Source: Pyxicephalus adspersus
Taxonomy: Eukaryota; Chordata; Amphibia; Anura; Pyxicephalidae
NCBI RefSeq assembly: GCF_032062135.1
Contig: NC_092859.1
Coordinates: 87,415,164 to 87,479,163 of the forward strand
Direction of reading: 5' to 3'
DNA length: 64,000 bases
The position numbers and the translations under genes were made by a program. The first letter of the stretch is position 1. Each line of letters begins with the position of its first letter. The notes under the pieces were generated by a model. It was not told the DNA's origin and ran no database searches. It was given only the letters and a program-made list of their open reading frames with translations. Below are positions 47,286 through 59,646 of the stretch, one piece after another.

Positions 47286-49019
47286 TGAACCTGTGTGTTT
47301 ATCAAATGGCATGAGAAAAACATGTTATTACTAAATAACCAAATAAAAACATTTGCTATATTTATTTCCATTTTTATACATTTTGCAAAACATATACAAA
47401 ATCATTATAAACCATATACATATATCAATATAATAAAGAATTAAAAAAACTTTCTTTCATGATTGCTAGTATTTAGGAATGGCTCTGGGTATTATGTTGC
47501 TTATAAAGCAGAGTTAATTTTATCTGCTATTCTGCCAATATTCGAGAGATGGCTAGTATGTCTGCAGGAATCAAAAAAAAATCTGTAAAACTGTCTTGGG
47601 ATCCATGAAATATATCTGGGGAACCTAACAATTGGTAGCCTGGAGGATCAGAGGTGATGGATGTTCTGTTAAGTCAGTTTGGGTTAAATAGTAAGATATG
47701 TCTCCTCAGCATTTTATTTAATGCATGTTCTGATATCTGTCAAGATTTTACCTTTTACTTCCCATAAATATTGTCTTAGCACTTTGTAATACATTCACGT
47801 TCTAAAATGTCGGAAACCTAAACCCAGTGACAGACGAGGCGAGAAATAATTTTAAATGATTTTCTAACATCAGATCATACTTGAATGTGGAAACAAAGAC
47901 CAGTTCCCCCCTAAATCTGGCAATCAACCCCCAAAATGTTATGTAATATAAAACAATAAAAGTGTTTTACAATGGTCACATAAATGCCAGCTGATGCATG
48001 CTTCTGTCTGGATTAGTCTAAGAATACTAAAATGGTATATGTACAGTATAAAGCAGTGAATGCAACATTCAACAAATATCCACTACAGGAAAATCATTCT
48101 GATGTATAGCACCACCCATGATTCCTGGAAAGAAATCATTAAATTACAAAATTGCAGCCATTTTGGTCACCCTATACAAGTTGAATTAGATTGGATTTTT
48201 TGCCCTTTAATAGGAGGGTGATCAGATATGTACCATGGATACATTTTTTGTTATACAGTTATTGGTACCCTTTACTCATTTCCATGAAGAGTTAAATATA
48301 AATACCTTAGTAGTAGCATACCATGGAAAACTCCTTTATTGAAATAAAAACATGAACATATACTTAAATATGTAAAAAATACCAATATATGCACCTAGAA
48401 TAAGTTCATAGTTATTCTTGTCATTTAGCAATGGACTTTGTGTAATATTTGCTTGGCGCATTTTCTCTACTAAATTGCAGATGTATTTGGTATGTGGTAA
48501 TAGCTCAGGAAATTCTAAGAGGTGTCATTGTCAAAAATTGGTTTCTTACATTTATCTTGGTCGATGGTAAAGAGTAAAAATGCACAAGAGGCTCATACTT
48601 GATGAATGTTCTAACAGATGTAGAGATGAGAAACCCTCCATACCAAGGAAGGTATGTGGCCTTTTATACCAAGGAAGGTATGTGGTATGTGACCAAGCAA
48701 CAGGGCATGTTCTTGGTCCTCAATTTCCTGGTCACTCAGACTGTTTGCTTGATTAGGAAATAATTTAAATACAAAGGGGTAGCCTACACAGTATTTTCTC
48801 CGTTTTTTTCTATTTATATGGAGACACTAGTTGTTAAAATTAATTTGATGCAAATTCATTTTAACATTAGTTAGATTTATGGTTTACACTGATTATAATT
48901 GAATTGAACCTGATCAAATTGCCCATCTGCACTTTTTTTAATATTCATTATTTTGTTTTACGACAGTCATGTGTCTAAGTCCACCCATATTTGTGCATCC
49001 AGGTTGTGGAGGACTTTGA
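47286..49019. other. Unassigned AT-rich sequence
   Basis: No gene is recognised. A 20 bp word, ATACCAAGGAAGGTATGTGG, is directly duplicated at 48640-48659 and 48666-48685. Confidence 0.5.
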
Positions 49020-49200
49020 CCAGGGGCGGTGCGCTGGCTGGCACCTGTTGTCATTTAGTGGTATCATAAGTGACATCGGACGCTGCTATGGTAGCCGCCC
49101 ATGCTAAAATTGGCACGTGGGACAAGGTTCATGGGCCCATTGCTCCTTTGCCATAAGAACACCAGCTCGTATGTCTGCTGTCTCATGCTGCTAACATTCA
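49015..49200. repeat. GC-rich repeat fragment of unknown class
   Basis: A sharply GC-richer island (GGGGCGGTGCGCTGGCTGG, TGGTAGCCGCCCATGC) lies in AT-rich DNA just before the LTR-like block. No gene features are seen. Confidence 0.4.
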
Positions 49201-49249
49201 TTTTTATATATGATCTTTTTTTAGCTATATTAGCTTAAATAGGAACAAG

Positions 49250-49960
49250 AAAATAAGTTTGCACTGTCCCAAGGACAACAATATTATACACATTCCTCCC
49301 TTACAGCTCAAACACCCCATCATGCACTCTAGTGCTCTGCGGGTTGCAGCATCCTTGTCTTCCTATAGATGTGTTTTACCTCTCGGCATCCCCAGCTCTG
49401 AGACTGCACAGCTGAGGAGTGGTTCCTGTGCAATCCCATGCTGTTATTGGTTGCTGGGACTTTATCCCAGTCCCCAGTGCCTGTTGTAGCGTTAGCTGGC
49501 CTAATCTATGCTGGAGAGATTATTGTGTGTTTTCTGTTGCTGACCTTTGCCTGTTCCTTGACATTTCGTTTGTACTCAGCCTGGATCGACCTCTGCCTGT
49601 GACCTCGACTCTGCCTGTGCCTGCTCCCTTTGTACCTCATTGATGGACTGATCACACAGTTTTGATCGTAGCTTCTATTCTAGATCACCTGGTATTCTTG
49701 TGCTGTTTATCTGTGGGCTTCTGGTCTGCTGCCAGCCCATCCCCAGACACCATCCCTGCCGCACTAATTCCCGGGGGCAATTGAGTGCTGGGAGACGCAA
49801 CCTGTCTCTCGGAGCTGAGTGAGGGCTTGCTATAGGTGAAGACTGCAGAGTTAGATTGGGGGACTGGTGCTGACCAGGGCCTTACACAGTGTGTTCTCTT
49901 CTTTGATTGGTCAGTGCCGATGTTATACGTGTTAGCAAACCAGGAAGAGGAAAAAACAAA
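49250..49960 (+). mobile_element. LTR retrotransposon fragment (LTR plus adjacent internal sequence, tentative)
   Basis: GC-rich, with pyrimidine-rich repeated words CTGACCTTTGCCTGTTCC, GATCGACCTCTGCCTGTGAC and CTCGACTCTGCCTGTGCC that resemble amphibian gypsy-like LTRs. These read as the reverse of the blocks at 19.1-19.6 and 56.1-56.7 kb. 49730-49850 (CCAGCCCATCCCCAGACACC, TGCTGGGAGACGCAACCTGT) may be internal sequence next to the LTR. Frames here (49259-49489, 49419-49643, 49685-49978) lack gag, protease or reverse transcriptase motifs. Confidence 0.42.
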
Positions 49961-50902
49961 AGAGGAGATCTCAGCCACATGTTTGTTATGTCATGCTGTT
50001 CAAACAATAACATAATCCATACCATTCAACAAAATCCACATTGTTCAAAAAGACAATCCCCCTTGCTCACACAATCCACACAAATTTTTATTAAAAGTAA
50101 AAAAAAAAAAAGGGAATTAAAGTGGAAAAACAGGAAAAATGCAGCGAATGTATATTGCTTTATAGGTAAATTTCATAAATATGTCCCCTTAAAATCACTG
50201 TAAAACAAAGCTTGTTCTACTTTTTATTTAAGAGGCAGCATAGTGGGTAAATGACCTGCCCACTTCTTTTGCATTTCATTTCTACAGAGCTCCATCTTCA
50301 TAGTGTGAGGATGCTCCAGATTCCTAATAATAAAATAGCCACCCTCAAATTGGTAAAACATTAATATATTGTAAGTTTAGAGAAGGGAATCTGTGAAAAA
50401 TTGATGTAAATGGTCTGTTGGCACTGTAAAGTGATGCAAAATTTCTGGTGTTATAGGAATAATTAAAGTAAATAAATCAATTTAGAAAGAATATACACTT
50501 CTCATCATTTATTAATGCCATAACTATCTAATCAATTACACCAGGCCCACAAGAAAGTAATTAAACTACAAAGTAAATGTAGGTGGAAATACAATGCTGT
50601 ATACAGAGGTGACCTTTTGTCTGTTATTTTTCATATTTTTTTTTTTTTTAGAAAATAAGTGAAAAGAAATTGAAAGTAAAGGTAACCTTTCTGTGCTATT
50701 ATTGGTAGTTCCAAGTATAACAGATAAGAGATCAAAGACAAACATGAATAAATAAATAGAAATAGTAGTGAACTGAAACATTAGGTCTTGTTTCAAAGGT
50801 TAGGAAAATGAAAAAGAGTATTATAGTTTGAAAAAGAAAGACCTTCTGTGCATTAAAAAGTAAAAAGTTAAAACTTGAAAGAATATAAGCACACAATACA
50901 TA
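49961..50902. other. Unassigned AT-rich sequence
   Basis: No gene is recognised. A runs and T runs lie at 50099-50111 and 50637-50649. Confidence 0.5.
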
Positions 50903-51036
50903 GGGGTCTATTTATAAAGCAGTGACATTCAGTGAAACATTCCCTGGCTGAATACTTCCAGGTTTTATTGGCAGTAATTGATTCTCCACCAAGAAATGTT
51001 TAGTGAATGTCAGATTCACTGCTTTAAATAAAGGTA
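50903..51036. mobile_element. Short palindromic MITE ('TATAAAGCAGTGA' family)
   Basis: The left end GGGGTCTATTTATAAAGCAG then TGA is mirrored by the right end TCACTGCTTTAAATAAAGGTAC. The sub-terminal words ACATTCAGTGAAACATTCCC and AATGTTTAGTGAATGTC are also inverted copies. Further copies are at 20152 and 61418. Confidence 0.82.
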
Positions 51037-51160
51037 CATCATAATAGGCTTGAATATTGCCAGAAAGTGAATTTATTTCAGTAATTCAAAATGGGAATTT
51101 CATATTATATACAGATTCATTACACACAGAGTGATATATTTCAAGCGCTTATTTCTTTAA

Positions 51161-51762
51161 TCCCCCTGGCGGTATTCCCGAGTGTGACTCCGGGTTATTT
51201 GTATTTACCAAAAGCGGTAACCCCGAGCCACACTCAGAGTAGCATTGTAAAGATCCTACCTGCTCCCCACGATCCAGAGGTGTCCTCCAGCGATGCCCAG
51301 CCGGCTTCTATGTCCCCTGGCATCGCATCCCCAGGGTTATCGATGGAATGCGTGGAGCATCTTTACGCTGTGAAGGCGTGGCCTGGTGGGAAATTTAAAA
51401 GCAGATTACATTGCAACCTTTACTCCTGATAAAAAATAAATACAAATATTAAATAATTTATTAATACTAATTTAACAATAATATTGCACCCTTGTTTGGA
51501 CAGATTTCAGGGTTTTTGATTCGATCAAAATTTAAATTTAAAAGTATTGTTATTATTTTCTTTTTATACTTTTATAATTAATATTTATAATTATTTATTA
51601 CATTATTATTTAATGATTTGTGTTTCAAACTTTATCATACCCGGGAGTTATTACTAACAATTACAGGCCTGCAATATTAAACAGCAAATTTCCATGCAAT
51701 GTAAAATGTACCCCTTTTGACTTCAAAAATACTTAATCATAATATTCAGACCGCCAGGGAAG
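51161..51762. mobile_element. TTAA-target DNA element, 602 bp
   Basis: It is bounded by TTAA (51157-51160 and 51763-51766). The ends are inverted: TCCCCCTGGCGGT at the left and ACCGCCAGGGAAG at the right (11 of 13 pair). TTAA duplications are shared by piggyBac and Kolobok elements. The left 270 bp is GC-rich (GTGTGACTCCGGGTTATT, GGTAACCCCGAGCCACACTC); the rest is strongly AT-rich. No transposase. The 112-codon plus frame 51091-51429 is an artefact of the GC-rich half. Confidence 0.85.
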
Positions 51763-51766
51763 TTAA

Positions 51767-53821
51767 ATTATGTTCATTATGTCCTACAGGTAATGAAACC
51801 CCAAAAATCAGTATTTCAGAAAATTTGAATATTAAGAAAAAGTTCACTTTTTCTTAACTTCTCAATCTGAGGCAATGTCTGAATCATCTTATCTGGGCTA
51901 AGGAGAAAACGGACTGTTGCTCAATGGTTTCTCTTTTCAGATTAAAGTAATATTTTGCATTTCATTTAGAAATCAAGGTCTCAAAGTCTGGAGGAAGAGT
52001 GAACAGACACAGGATCCAAGTTGCTTGAGGTCCAGTGTAGAGTTTCCACAGTCAGTGGAAAGACCAAAATTAAAAAATAAAATACAAGTAACAATAGTTA
52101 TCTTAAAATGAGCACTGGTCAGTGTTTATATTCAATACATATTTATTTTTTTTACAAAATAGGCGATACAGCCCCAAAAAAAACAACGTAAAACTTCCAA
52201 TTATATGTTGTAGGAATGAGGACAGCACAGATTCAACGTTTTAGTGGAAGACATCTGGGCAAAGCTGGCACCATTTGGTTCCAAACAACAAAATTAAGAG
52301 CTGGTAGCTTTTCTGGCATATCAACTGGCATTTTGATGTACATTCCAGATATTTAAATTAATAAAGCATGGGGAAATATGCATGTTACACAAACATTTTC
52401 TGATATTTTTTTTCTACATAATATCATTTATTAAAAGATGGGATGGGCTAGGAATGGTTATGTACTAAGCACCTATACAGAGTATGTACTTAGAGATTCC
52501 TAATTCAAGGTAATCATGACTAAACTAACTTAATTGCACTCAGTATACAGATGCAGAGTTTTTAGTACATAGATTTATTTTATGTGCAGGTAACCTATTG
52601 ATATCTAAATATGCAAAGAAGCCCTGTTGGTATTTTAAAAGACCATAAAATAAATGTATTGTAGGATTTTTTAGATTAGTAATAAAAAAGTTGGTGAAAA
52701 CAAACATAGGACCTTGCATCCCCATGCCTCAACTACATTGCACACCTAAGTTAGGCTCCTGTGTGAAACATGACACAGCTTGACACATTTAAACAACTTC
52801 TAATACTAAAGAATCAGAAGACCCAATGATTTGTACCTTTAGTCAGCATGGTGTTATTAGAGGGTGGCTCAAACAAAGCATTTTTGAATTTGTCAAATCC
52901 TAACAGATTACAAGCATTCTAATATAAAGTTATTACCCTTATTTATTGATTTTAATTGATTTTTACTCAACAATATCCTTTTTTAATATTATTTTCAGTG
53001 CAATATGAAAAATGCAAAATACACTATTGTTGAAAAATATACCTTACTGTAAATTAATAGTTTTACTGAGTAGCAAATAATCTGATCTTGTATGGAAGGA
53101 TTTGTGCTTCCAAACTTCTGCTGTTGATTGATTATCCTGTTTCAATTCAGGGAGTCGGTATTTTCCACTTCAGATCTTCCAAGTGCAGCTGTTGCTTATC
53201 AGAAACAAACTCTTCAGCATTTAACTGTTATCTCTCAATGTCTCCTGCGCTCAATAAATCTAAACTGCTTTCCTACAACCACTGAGCATTTTATTTAACA
53301 TTTAAAGGAACAAACCACACAATTTACTCTAAAATAACTGTTTTTTGGATCTTTCAGATCCATTTTGACAGCTTTAATTTGTTGTGTTCACATGACTGTC
53401 ATATTTTGTTTCTGACTGAAATACAAAATCTTCAGCTCTTGGTAAAAACACTGGACATTTTACAACCTATCATTAGCTTAAATAATAGCATCAAAAGCAC
53501 AGAGTAGACATTTTACCAACTGTGTGTTTTCAGGAAAATTAATGTAAAAAAAGAGATAGAAATTGAAAAGGCAAGAACAGATCCTTGTGTCTTACAAAGC
53601 CATTGCATTGCACATCACATTAAAGTATCCATCTGTAACGCTACTTCATTACCTCTGTTAAAAATCTCATTGAGCATAAACTTACAACATGGTAAAATGG
53701 AAGAGATGGATGACAGCCTTCTAGAAACAAGTATTTGAATTTCTTAAAATTGACTTCATAATAAGAAACATATCATTTTTAACAGACATTTTAAAGAAAG
53801 AAAAAATCTTTAACGTCTGAA
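51767..53821. other. Unassigned AT-rich sequence
   Basis: No gene or repeat is recognised. Confidence 0.5.
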
Positions 53822-54027
53822 ACCAATAAAGAGAAGATTACAATAATACAGTTTCATCAGTGAAGCTGGGTGATCAAGCAAATCTGAAATAGATTTCTTA
53901 AAAGTCATGTGCTATGTTTTCAATCATGGACCAGATCCATTCCAGGTTTGCTGGATCACCCTTTGTTGGCTTCACTGATGAAAGTGTATCCTCTCCTGCT
54001 TTGGACAGCTTTCATAAACCATGCCCA
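53822..54027. mobile_element. Palindromic 'GGGCCTGATTTA' MITE, end-eroded copy
   Basis: The core TCATCAGTGAAGCTGGGTGA then TCAAGCAAATCTG is mirrored by AGGTTTGCTGGATCACCC and TTCACTGATGAAAGTGTATC. The outer termini have decayed. Confidence 0.78.
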
Positions 54028-54250
54028 TTGTGTACTGACCTCCAGGAGCCTATTTAAATCTTACACAAGTCTTTCCACCACCAGAGTATCTCCTGGGCCT
54101 TTAGTAGTTTATATAATCATAGTGGTAAAGGATAAATCTCAGATAAGGTCCTATCATGAACAGATTACAGTTCTATTAAAACTGACTAAAAACCTTTATG
54201 TATCCCTTAAAACACAGCAGCCCCTCATTTAAAAACCACAGGTCTGCTGC
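54028..54250. other. Unassigned spacer
   Basis: Nothing recognisable lies between two MITEs. Confidence 0.5.
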
Positions 54251-54595
54251 TAAAGCCACGTAGACACTTCCAATTGTAGTCGTTGGAAAGGATCTTTCCT
54301 TTGTCATCTTTTATTTCCAACGACTATGCACTGCACCATGCATGGACAAGTGCTATACATACAGCACCATTCTGCTCCATGCAAAAGGGAGGGGGAGAGC
54401 GATGGAGTGGCACCCTGCTGCACGTTCTCCCCCTTTCTTTACATTACGATCGTTTGTCGTTCATCGTCCGTGGATCCGCCAGGACGGTCGTTTGGACGAT
54501 GAATGAGGCGCACTGTACACACTCCAGATTCTCTCCCGATATCAGCCCTGAGCCGATTATCGGGCGAGAACCATTAGAAGTGTGTACCTAGCTTT
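54251..54595. mobile_element. Palindromic 'GTACACACG' MITE, copy 4
   Basis: TAAAGCCACGTAGACACTTC at the left mirrors GAAGTGTGTACCTAGCTTT at the right. GTCGTTGGAAAGGATCTTTC, GATGGAGTGGCACCCTGCTG and GAGCCGATTATCGGGCGAGA are present. Plus frame 54283-54591 derives from it. Confidence 0.86.
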
Positions 54596-54857
54596 GGTGA
54601 GGCATTACCTGGTAAGCCCCCCTATAAATTATGCATTGTGTTAACATACCTGAATTTTCATGCATTAAAGTGCACATATCAAAGAAGCCCAATAAATTTT
54701 CAATGTTTTAATGTCTGGACCTTATCTATCATCTTAACAGTTTTTTGATTGGTCCCTTTCCAGCCTAACTCTCCCACCTGTATTCCTCTTGTAAATCAGA
54801 ACAGTTTTAATTTACACATATGGCTCCATCATTTTATTAATATTTATAGTATTAATG

Positions 54858-54862
<5 letters not shown>
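54596..54862. other. Unassigned spacer
   Basis: Nothing recognisable. Confidence 0.5.
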
Positions 54863-54904
<42 letters not shown>

Positions 54905-54985
54905 TTTATTTATTATTGTATATATTATTATAATATATATTTGAATATTTATATATTATGTTTATAAATATATATATATATATTT
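54863..54985. repeat. (TA)n microsatellite and flanking TA-rich tract
   Basis: About 19 TA units to 54900, followed by degenerate TAT/ATT and a second TA run near 54968-54981. It accounts for the Ile-Tyr repeat in frame 54749-54967. Confidence 0.93.
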
Positions 54986-55029
54986 ATTTACTTACATTTA
55001 TATATGACACTTAAAGAACTATTAAAACA

Positions 55030-55568
55030 CTCTTGTCTTTCCAGCACTAGGTCACAGATTCAAAAATCATTCAGGATACCATTATCAAGAACTTTGTATG
55101 TTCTCCCCATGTATGTGTGGGTTTCCTCCGGGCACTCTGGTTTTCTCCCACATCCCAAAAACATGCAGTTAGGTTGATTGGCTTTCCCTCTAAAAAACTG
55201 TCCTTAGATTGTGTTAATGATGTGTTACAGCCTATGATAAGGACATTGGGCCTGATTTAGGAAAGCTCTTTAAGGCTAGAGAGAATACACTTTCAGAAGT
55301 GAAGCTGGGTGATCCAGAAAACATGAAATGGATTTTTGAAAATCATTTGCTATTTGCTAGCAAATGTTTTGAACCCTGGACCAGATCCATTCCAGGTTTG
55401 CTGGATCACCCAGCTTCACTGCTGAAAGTGTATTCTCTCCGGCCTTGGAGAGCTTTCATAAATCAGGGCTATTAGATTGTAAGCCCTTTGAGGCACATTT
55501 AGTGATTTGACTTTGTAAAGTGCTGCATTATAAATCGGCGTTATTTAAATAAAGTTATTAAATAAATT
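55030..55568 (+). mobile_element. LINE/SINE-type 3' tail interrupted by a MITE
   Basis: The first piece (55030-55247) contains TATGTTCTCCCCATGTATGT, GTGGGTTTCCTCCGGGCACT and CCCACATCCCAAAAACATGC, the widely conserved L2-like 3' region of vertebrates. The second piece (55470-55568) resumes with TTAGATTGTAAGCCC and GCATTATAAATCGGCGTTAT and ends in an ATAAA-type tail. The MITE between them entered after this element was already in place. Confidence 0.75.
55248..55469. mobile_element. Palindromic 'GGGCCTGATTTA' MITE, nested copy
   Basis: Starts GGGCCTGATTTAGGAAAGCT and ends AGCTTTCATAAATCAGGGC. The two arms pair along most of the length (CTTTCAGAAGTGAAGCTGGG against CCCAGCTTCACTGCTGAAAG), so the whole copy can fold into one hairpin. 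Confidence 0.9.
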
Positions 55569-56085
55569 AGTGTCTGATGTTTGGGCATGGGCAGCTCACC
55601 TTTTTCAAGGAGTCTCCCTAAAACGTCTGATTCTAATTCATTTTGAAATTGTGCAATACATATAAAAAAGCATGAAAACAAAAACATTTTCTCTTTTCAA
55701 GTTTGATCACTGTTAGTTTGAAACAATTAGTATTAGAAGTTGTTACAGAAGTGGTATAAAGTAGTTATTTAAAATGGAACATTTTTAAACTTTTTTGTCA
55801 TTTCAGCACATTTTCAAAATGTTAATGAACAAAATGAATAAAAAGGTATAAAAGGTTTAAACATTGATGACTTAAAAATAGAATTACATTGCACCAAATT
55901 GCACCAAACTAATAGCTAAATTAAAGGAGAAAGACAGAAGGACCATTTAGAAACTTTCACTTTTTCTTCTCTAGCAGTCAATACTGAAATAATAAAATGT
56001 TTTTATTTTTACAAAATTTTTTTAATGACTTCCAAAATACATGAAGGGATCAATTTGGTAAATAAGTTTAGGCTTTGCAAAGTGA
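55569..56085. other. Unassigned AT-rich sequence
   Basis: No gene or repeat is recognised. Confidence 0.5.
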
Positions 56086-56660
56086 ATGTCACGCTTAGGG
56101 AGACATGGCAACTAGGGGGCGCTACGGCTTGCACAGGAGGGCCAAGGTGCATAGTCTAACCAGTAACCAGGCCCCCTCCAGACCCTCTAGTGGTGAGGAT
56201 GTTGCACTGCTGGTTACTGCCAGGTTGCAGTCCCTGGGCACACCAGAGTGGGCAGGATGATACATGGTACCAAATCACTAGGCATAAGAATCATCAAGGA
56301 AGGCTGGAGTCGAGGCAGGCAGCAAGAAAGAGAGGTCAGGTCACAAGCCAGGGGTCGAATACCAGGAATCAGAAATAGATACCGGTGACACAGGGGCCAC
56401 TGCGGACAGAGGGAACACGGGAGACACTGGAAGCAAGAGGGGGCACGGGTGACACAGGAATATCCACAGACAGACAGGAACACTGGAACAGGGCAAGGGA
56501 ACTGGCTGGGAAACAAAAAAAAAATGGACAACAACAGGTTAACACAGGAACTGGACAGGGGAAGCACTGAATTAACAAACATGTGTACAGGAAATGCTTA
56601 CCAGAGCTAGGGGACTCAGCACTAGTGGAGACATGTTGCAGGAACACTAGTGGTAGTAAG
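56086..56660 (-). mobile_element. LTR-like GC-rich repeat, fragment
   Basis: It begins TGTCACGCTTAGGGAGACAT, like the TGTCACGGATC start of the 19 kb solo LTR, and shares ACCAAATCACTAG and CAGAAATAG-type blocks with it. The right end with a TGACA terminus and the target duplication are not found, so it may be truncated. Frames 56190-56378 and 56385-56570 (plus) and 56214-56582 and 56369-56689 (minus) have no domains. Confidence 0.45.
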
Positions 56661-57280
56661 GGATGATTAGGAGATTTCTTGATTGGCAAAAAAAAAAACA
56701 GATTTTTGCTGGCACATGATTTTCATAACTAAGTCAGGAGAGCTTGATCTCATTCTTTGTGTTACATAAATTATTCCTTACAGAGTAATAGGCCAGCCCG
56801 AATGTTGAAATAAATAAAACCCTCCCAATCAAAGCAAAAGTAAACTGTTGCATGAATTTGATTACATAAAAAAACGGTAGATATGGCTCCATACCAAAAA
56901 GTTGGCATTCATGGCTGAATTATAATTACTTCTCAGGTTTAAATCACTCATTTAAGTTTTATTCCTTGATCTTTAGCACTATGCTCGCTTATTGCAGTTT
57001 TGTTTTTCAGGTATTACTTGAAACTATATGATCCCGATGTAAAAAAAAGTACCTTAAATACAGGCTTAGTTTTTTTCTTACTACACTGAGTCTGTTTTTT
57101 TATTTATTTATTTATTTATTTTTTTTTAGTTTTCCTTATTACACAACCAAGTTTCAAATAAACAATTTGGGACCTTTAAGGTAACCTAAATTCACAAATC
57201 ATATAAATCACATGCCTAATGAAAGTGCCAGTGTACTTTATTAATACAAAAATAATTTATTAAAAGACCATAATTACATA
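56661..57280. other. Unassigned AT-rich sequence with a TTTA simple repeat
   Basis: (TTTA)n at about 57100-57122. No gene is recognised. Confidence 0.5.
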
Positions 57281-58245
57281 ATTTACCATTTTTAACAGCA
57301 TATAGTCTAAATATGTCCCGATGTGTTTCCCAGAAACATAGACTGCTTCATCGGAGGTCTATATGACATCTGTGAATAACATACAACTAGTTACGTTACA
57401 ATTAACGCAACAAATGTATACTCGTATATTAACACAATATTAACAAAACACATATATGTTTTTTATACCCATAATTCATATTCCTAAATGGACAGCCAAA
57501 AAAACCATGCAGATGCTACAGACAAAGCCTTCTGGCGCCAAAGGTATGCAGCACGACCTGGACAATAACCAGCACAAAGAGAAGGCCAGCATCACTCAGG
57601 TCATCAAGGTAATTATTAACCAGGTTTGATGGACTCCAAATAAATAGAGGGGACTGGATAATGTGTATATATTAAGAGAGGTATTTCACCTTTTAGCTCT
57701 TCATAAAGAAAGAAAGAGATATTAATTACAAAACATAATTTATTTATATGATATTAATGTCTTTATCATTGGATTAAAGACAAAATTATTTTAGCTGTAA
57801 TTATTATTAATTTATGAATTCTTTTATATCTTCAAAAATTAAACCCATGAATCATGTATTTTTATCCTTTATGGCTCATTCATTTATCCCAACTAAAGAG
57901 CATACACTAACGCTTTCATTATAATATGCTATCAAAAGGCACAAAAAATGCTTAAGAATAGTTGGGTCTGTTAAGGCCCCCAGATGAAGAGAAACCCCCT
58001 AATAAAAAGGAAAAAATTTTCATTATATGTTAAACACCATCCATATAACAGTGAAGCATACAATAGAAAGCTTACCACTCGCAGTCCCTGAAGGTGTGAT
58101 CTTCATAAAACACTCCTTCAAAGATGCCAAATGGATATAAAATTTGCGAGCAACACAGTATCCGGGCTTCAACAAAATCTTGTTCTTTAACCCCTTTGTG
58201 TGAAACCTGTATATACAATATCCCCTTCCTTTTTTTTCCTTTTTT
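57281..58245. repeat. Possible dispersed repeat ('CCGATGTGTTTCCCAGAAAC')
   Basis: CCGATGTGTTTCCCAGAAAC followed by GACTGCTTCATCGGAGG resembles a motif common in amphibian repeats (a CCGA...TCGG pairing around a 'GCTTCATC' word). Later parts (57515-57620 and 58080-58200) are less AT-rich. Boundaries and class are not determinable. Confidence 0.3.
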
Positions 58246-59646
58246 TGTTGTTTTTTTCTATTACCTTAATATACCTTTATAATTTTATAATCTTGTTTTG
58301 GGAGGTGACACCAATATAGGGTTAAGTAACCTTGAAATACACATAATGGATGTGGGTTTTTTTATGATAATGTACAGTCAATAGGATTGTATATTTGATG
58401 TGTTTTTCACCATTGTAACAAATAATAGTGGTATTTTAACTTCAGGAATAACTTAGGCTATGCTAGCTGTTTAAAAATTGCTTTGTTAATAGCGTCCACC
58501 AAGTAGTTGCCAATAGCCCCTTCCGAAAAAGTGCTAGCAAGTTTTAACTGTTTGGCCTTTTCAATCTTTCTGGCTTTTTAACTTTTATAAAGAATTACAA
58601 AATTCTCCTAAGCAGTACAGTTACCCATTCTTGGATACTGTATATAGCATATGAAAACCTAAGCAACAATCCTACTGTGAGTACATTTTTTAAAAGAAAT
58701 AGAATGAACAAACCCAAAATTACAAGGTGAATGGGAGTTTCTACCTTTAATTTTTATTTTAATAGATACCCAACACAAAACAGATGAAGATAGATTTCTA
58801 TGGATTACTTTTTTTTGCCAGTTTATTAAACGGGTGCCAAGAATTACCCTTTTTAATTTGTTTTTTTTATAAACATTTCACAGCATTGTGGAAATTGGTA
58901 ACAGTTTCGGAAAACTAGAATAGCTAATGACCAGGTTAGTGTTTTGAGGCGATCTCAAGGAGAATCTCACTTTTTTGGGTGCACCTCATATACCACCTGT
59001 GATATTGGGGAGCATGCTAATGTCAGATTTCCCCTTAAAGGAACCAGAGTGGAGGCTAGAATCCCTCCTTAGGGCCTGTGCCTAAAATGATGGACACAGT
59101 AACATAAATTCACCCTTATCTGATGTCCCTCTCTGCCATCAAATCTGCTAGTTTACATCACACATTGTAAAAGTTTGGATTTTATATTTTCAGGTGTCAT
59201 AAAACTCAGGATCTGGCAGATAAGGGTAGTGAAGTGGCCTTTGACTGACCTCTGAGATGCATTCAGGGAGATATTTGTAAATATTTATCAAATTTACTTT
59301 GCCCAATAACATACAAAGTTTTGGGTTGATGACTCATAGATGGATCATAACTATGAACATTTTCAAACCAAGAATTTGTTCTAAGCCCCAGGAAAGCCTG
59401 GAATACCTCTTTTTTCTGTTCTTTTGATCCATAAGTCCTAGACAAGCTTAGTTTTGTCTCGTTGAACTTCATATGTTGGGCTAACTAATAATCTACAGTT
59501 TGGCAGTTCATAAAACCTGAACCTGGGGAATCATGAATTTTGCTAAAAAAGAGCATCCTAGGTGTGTCCACAGAGCATCATAATTTGTTGGAACACATCC
59601 TCCCAGCCCTCCTATCCTACTCCTTGCTTTCATTGGATGATACTTT
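58246..59646. other. Unassigned sequence
   Basis: 58920-59470 is of mixed composition and contains the 69-codon minus frame 59263-59472, which is not of low complexity but matches nothing I recognise. No splice or start evidence supports it as a gene. Confidence 0.4.

Noticed and set aside
49259..49978. Frames of 74-97 codons as retroviral or host genes
   Set aside because: No gag, protease or polymerase motif is visible; the block looks like LTR and leader sequence.
51091..51429. 112-codon plus frame as a gene
   Set aside because: It starts outside and runs across the boundary of the TTAA element into its GC-rich half.
56214..56689. Ser/Pro/Cys-rich minus frames of 106-122 codons
   Set aside because: They are low-complexity translation of an LTR-like GC-rich repeat with competing frames on both strands.
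59263..59472. 69-codon minus frame as an exon
   Set aside because: Composition is ordinary, but no family, splice sites or neighbouring exons support it.
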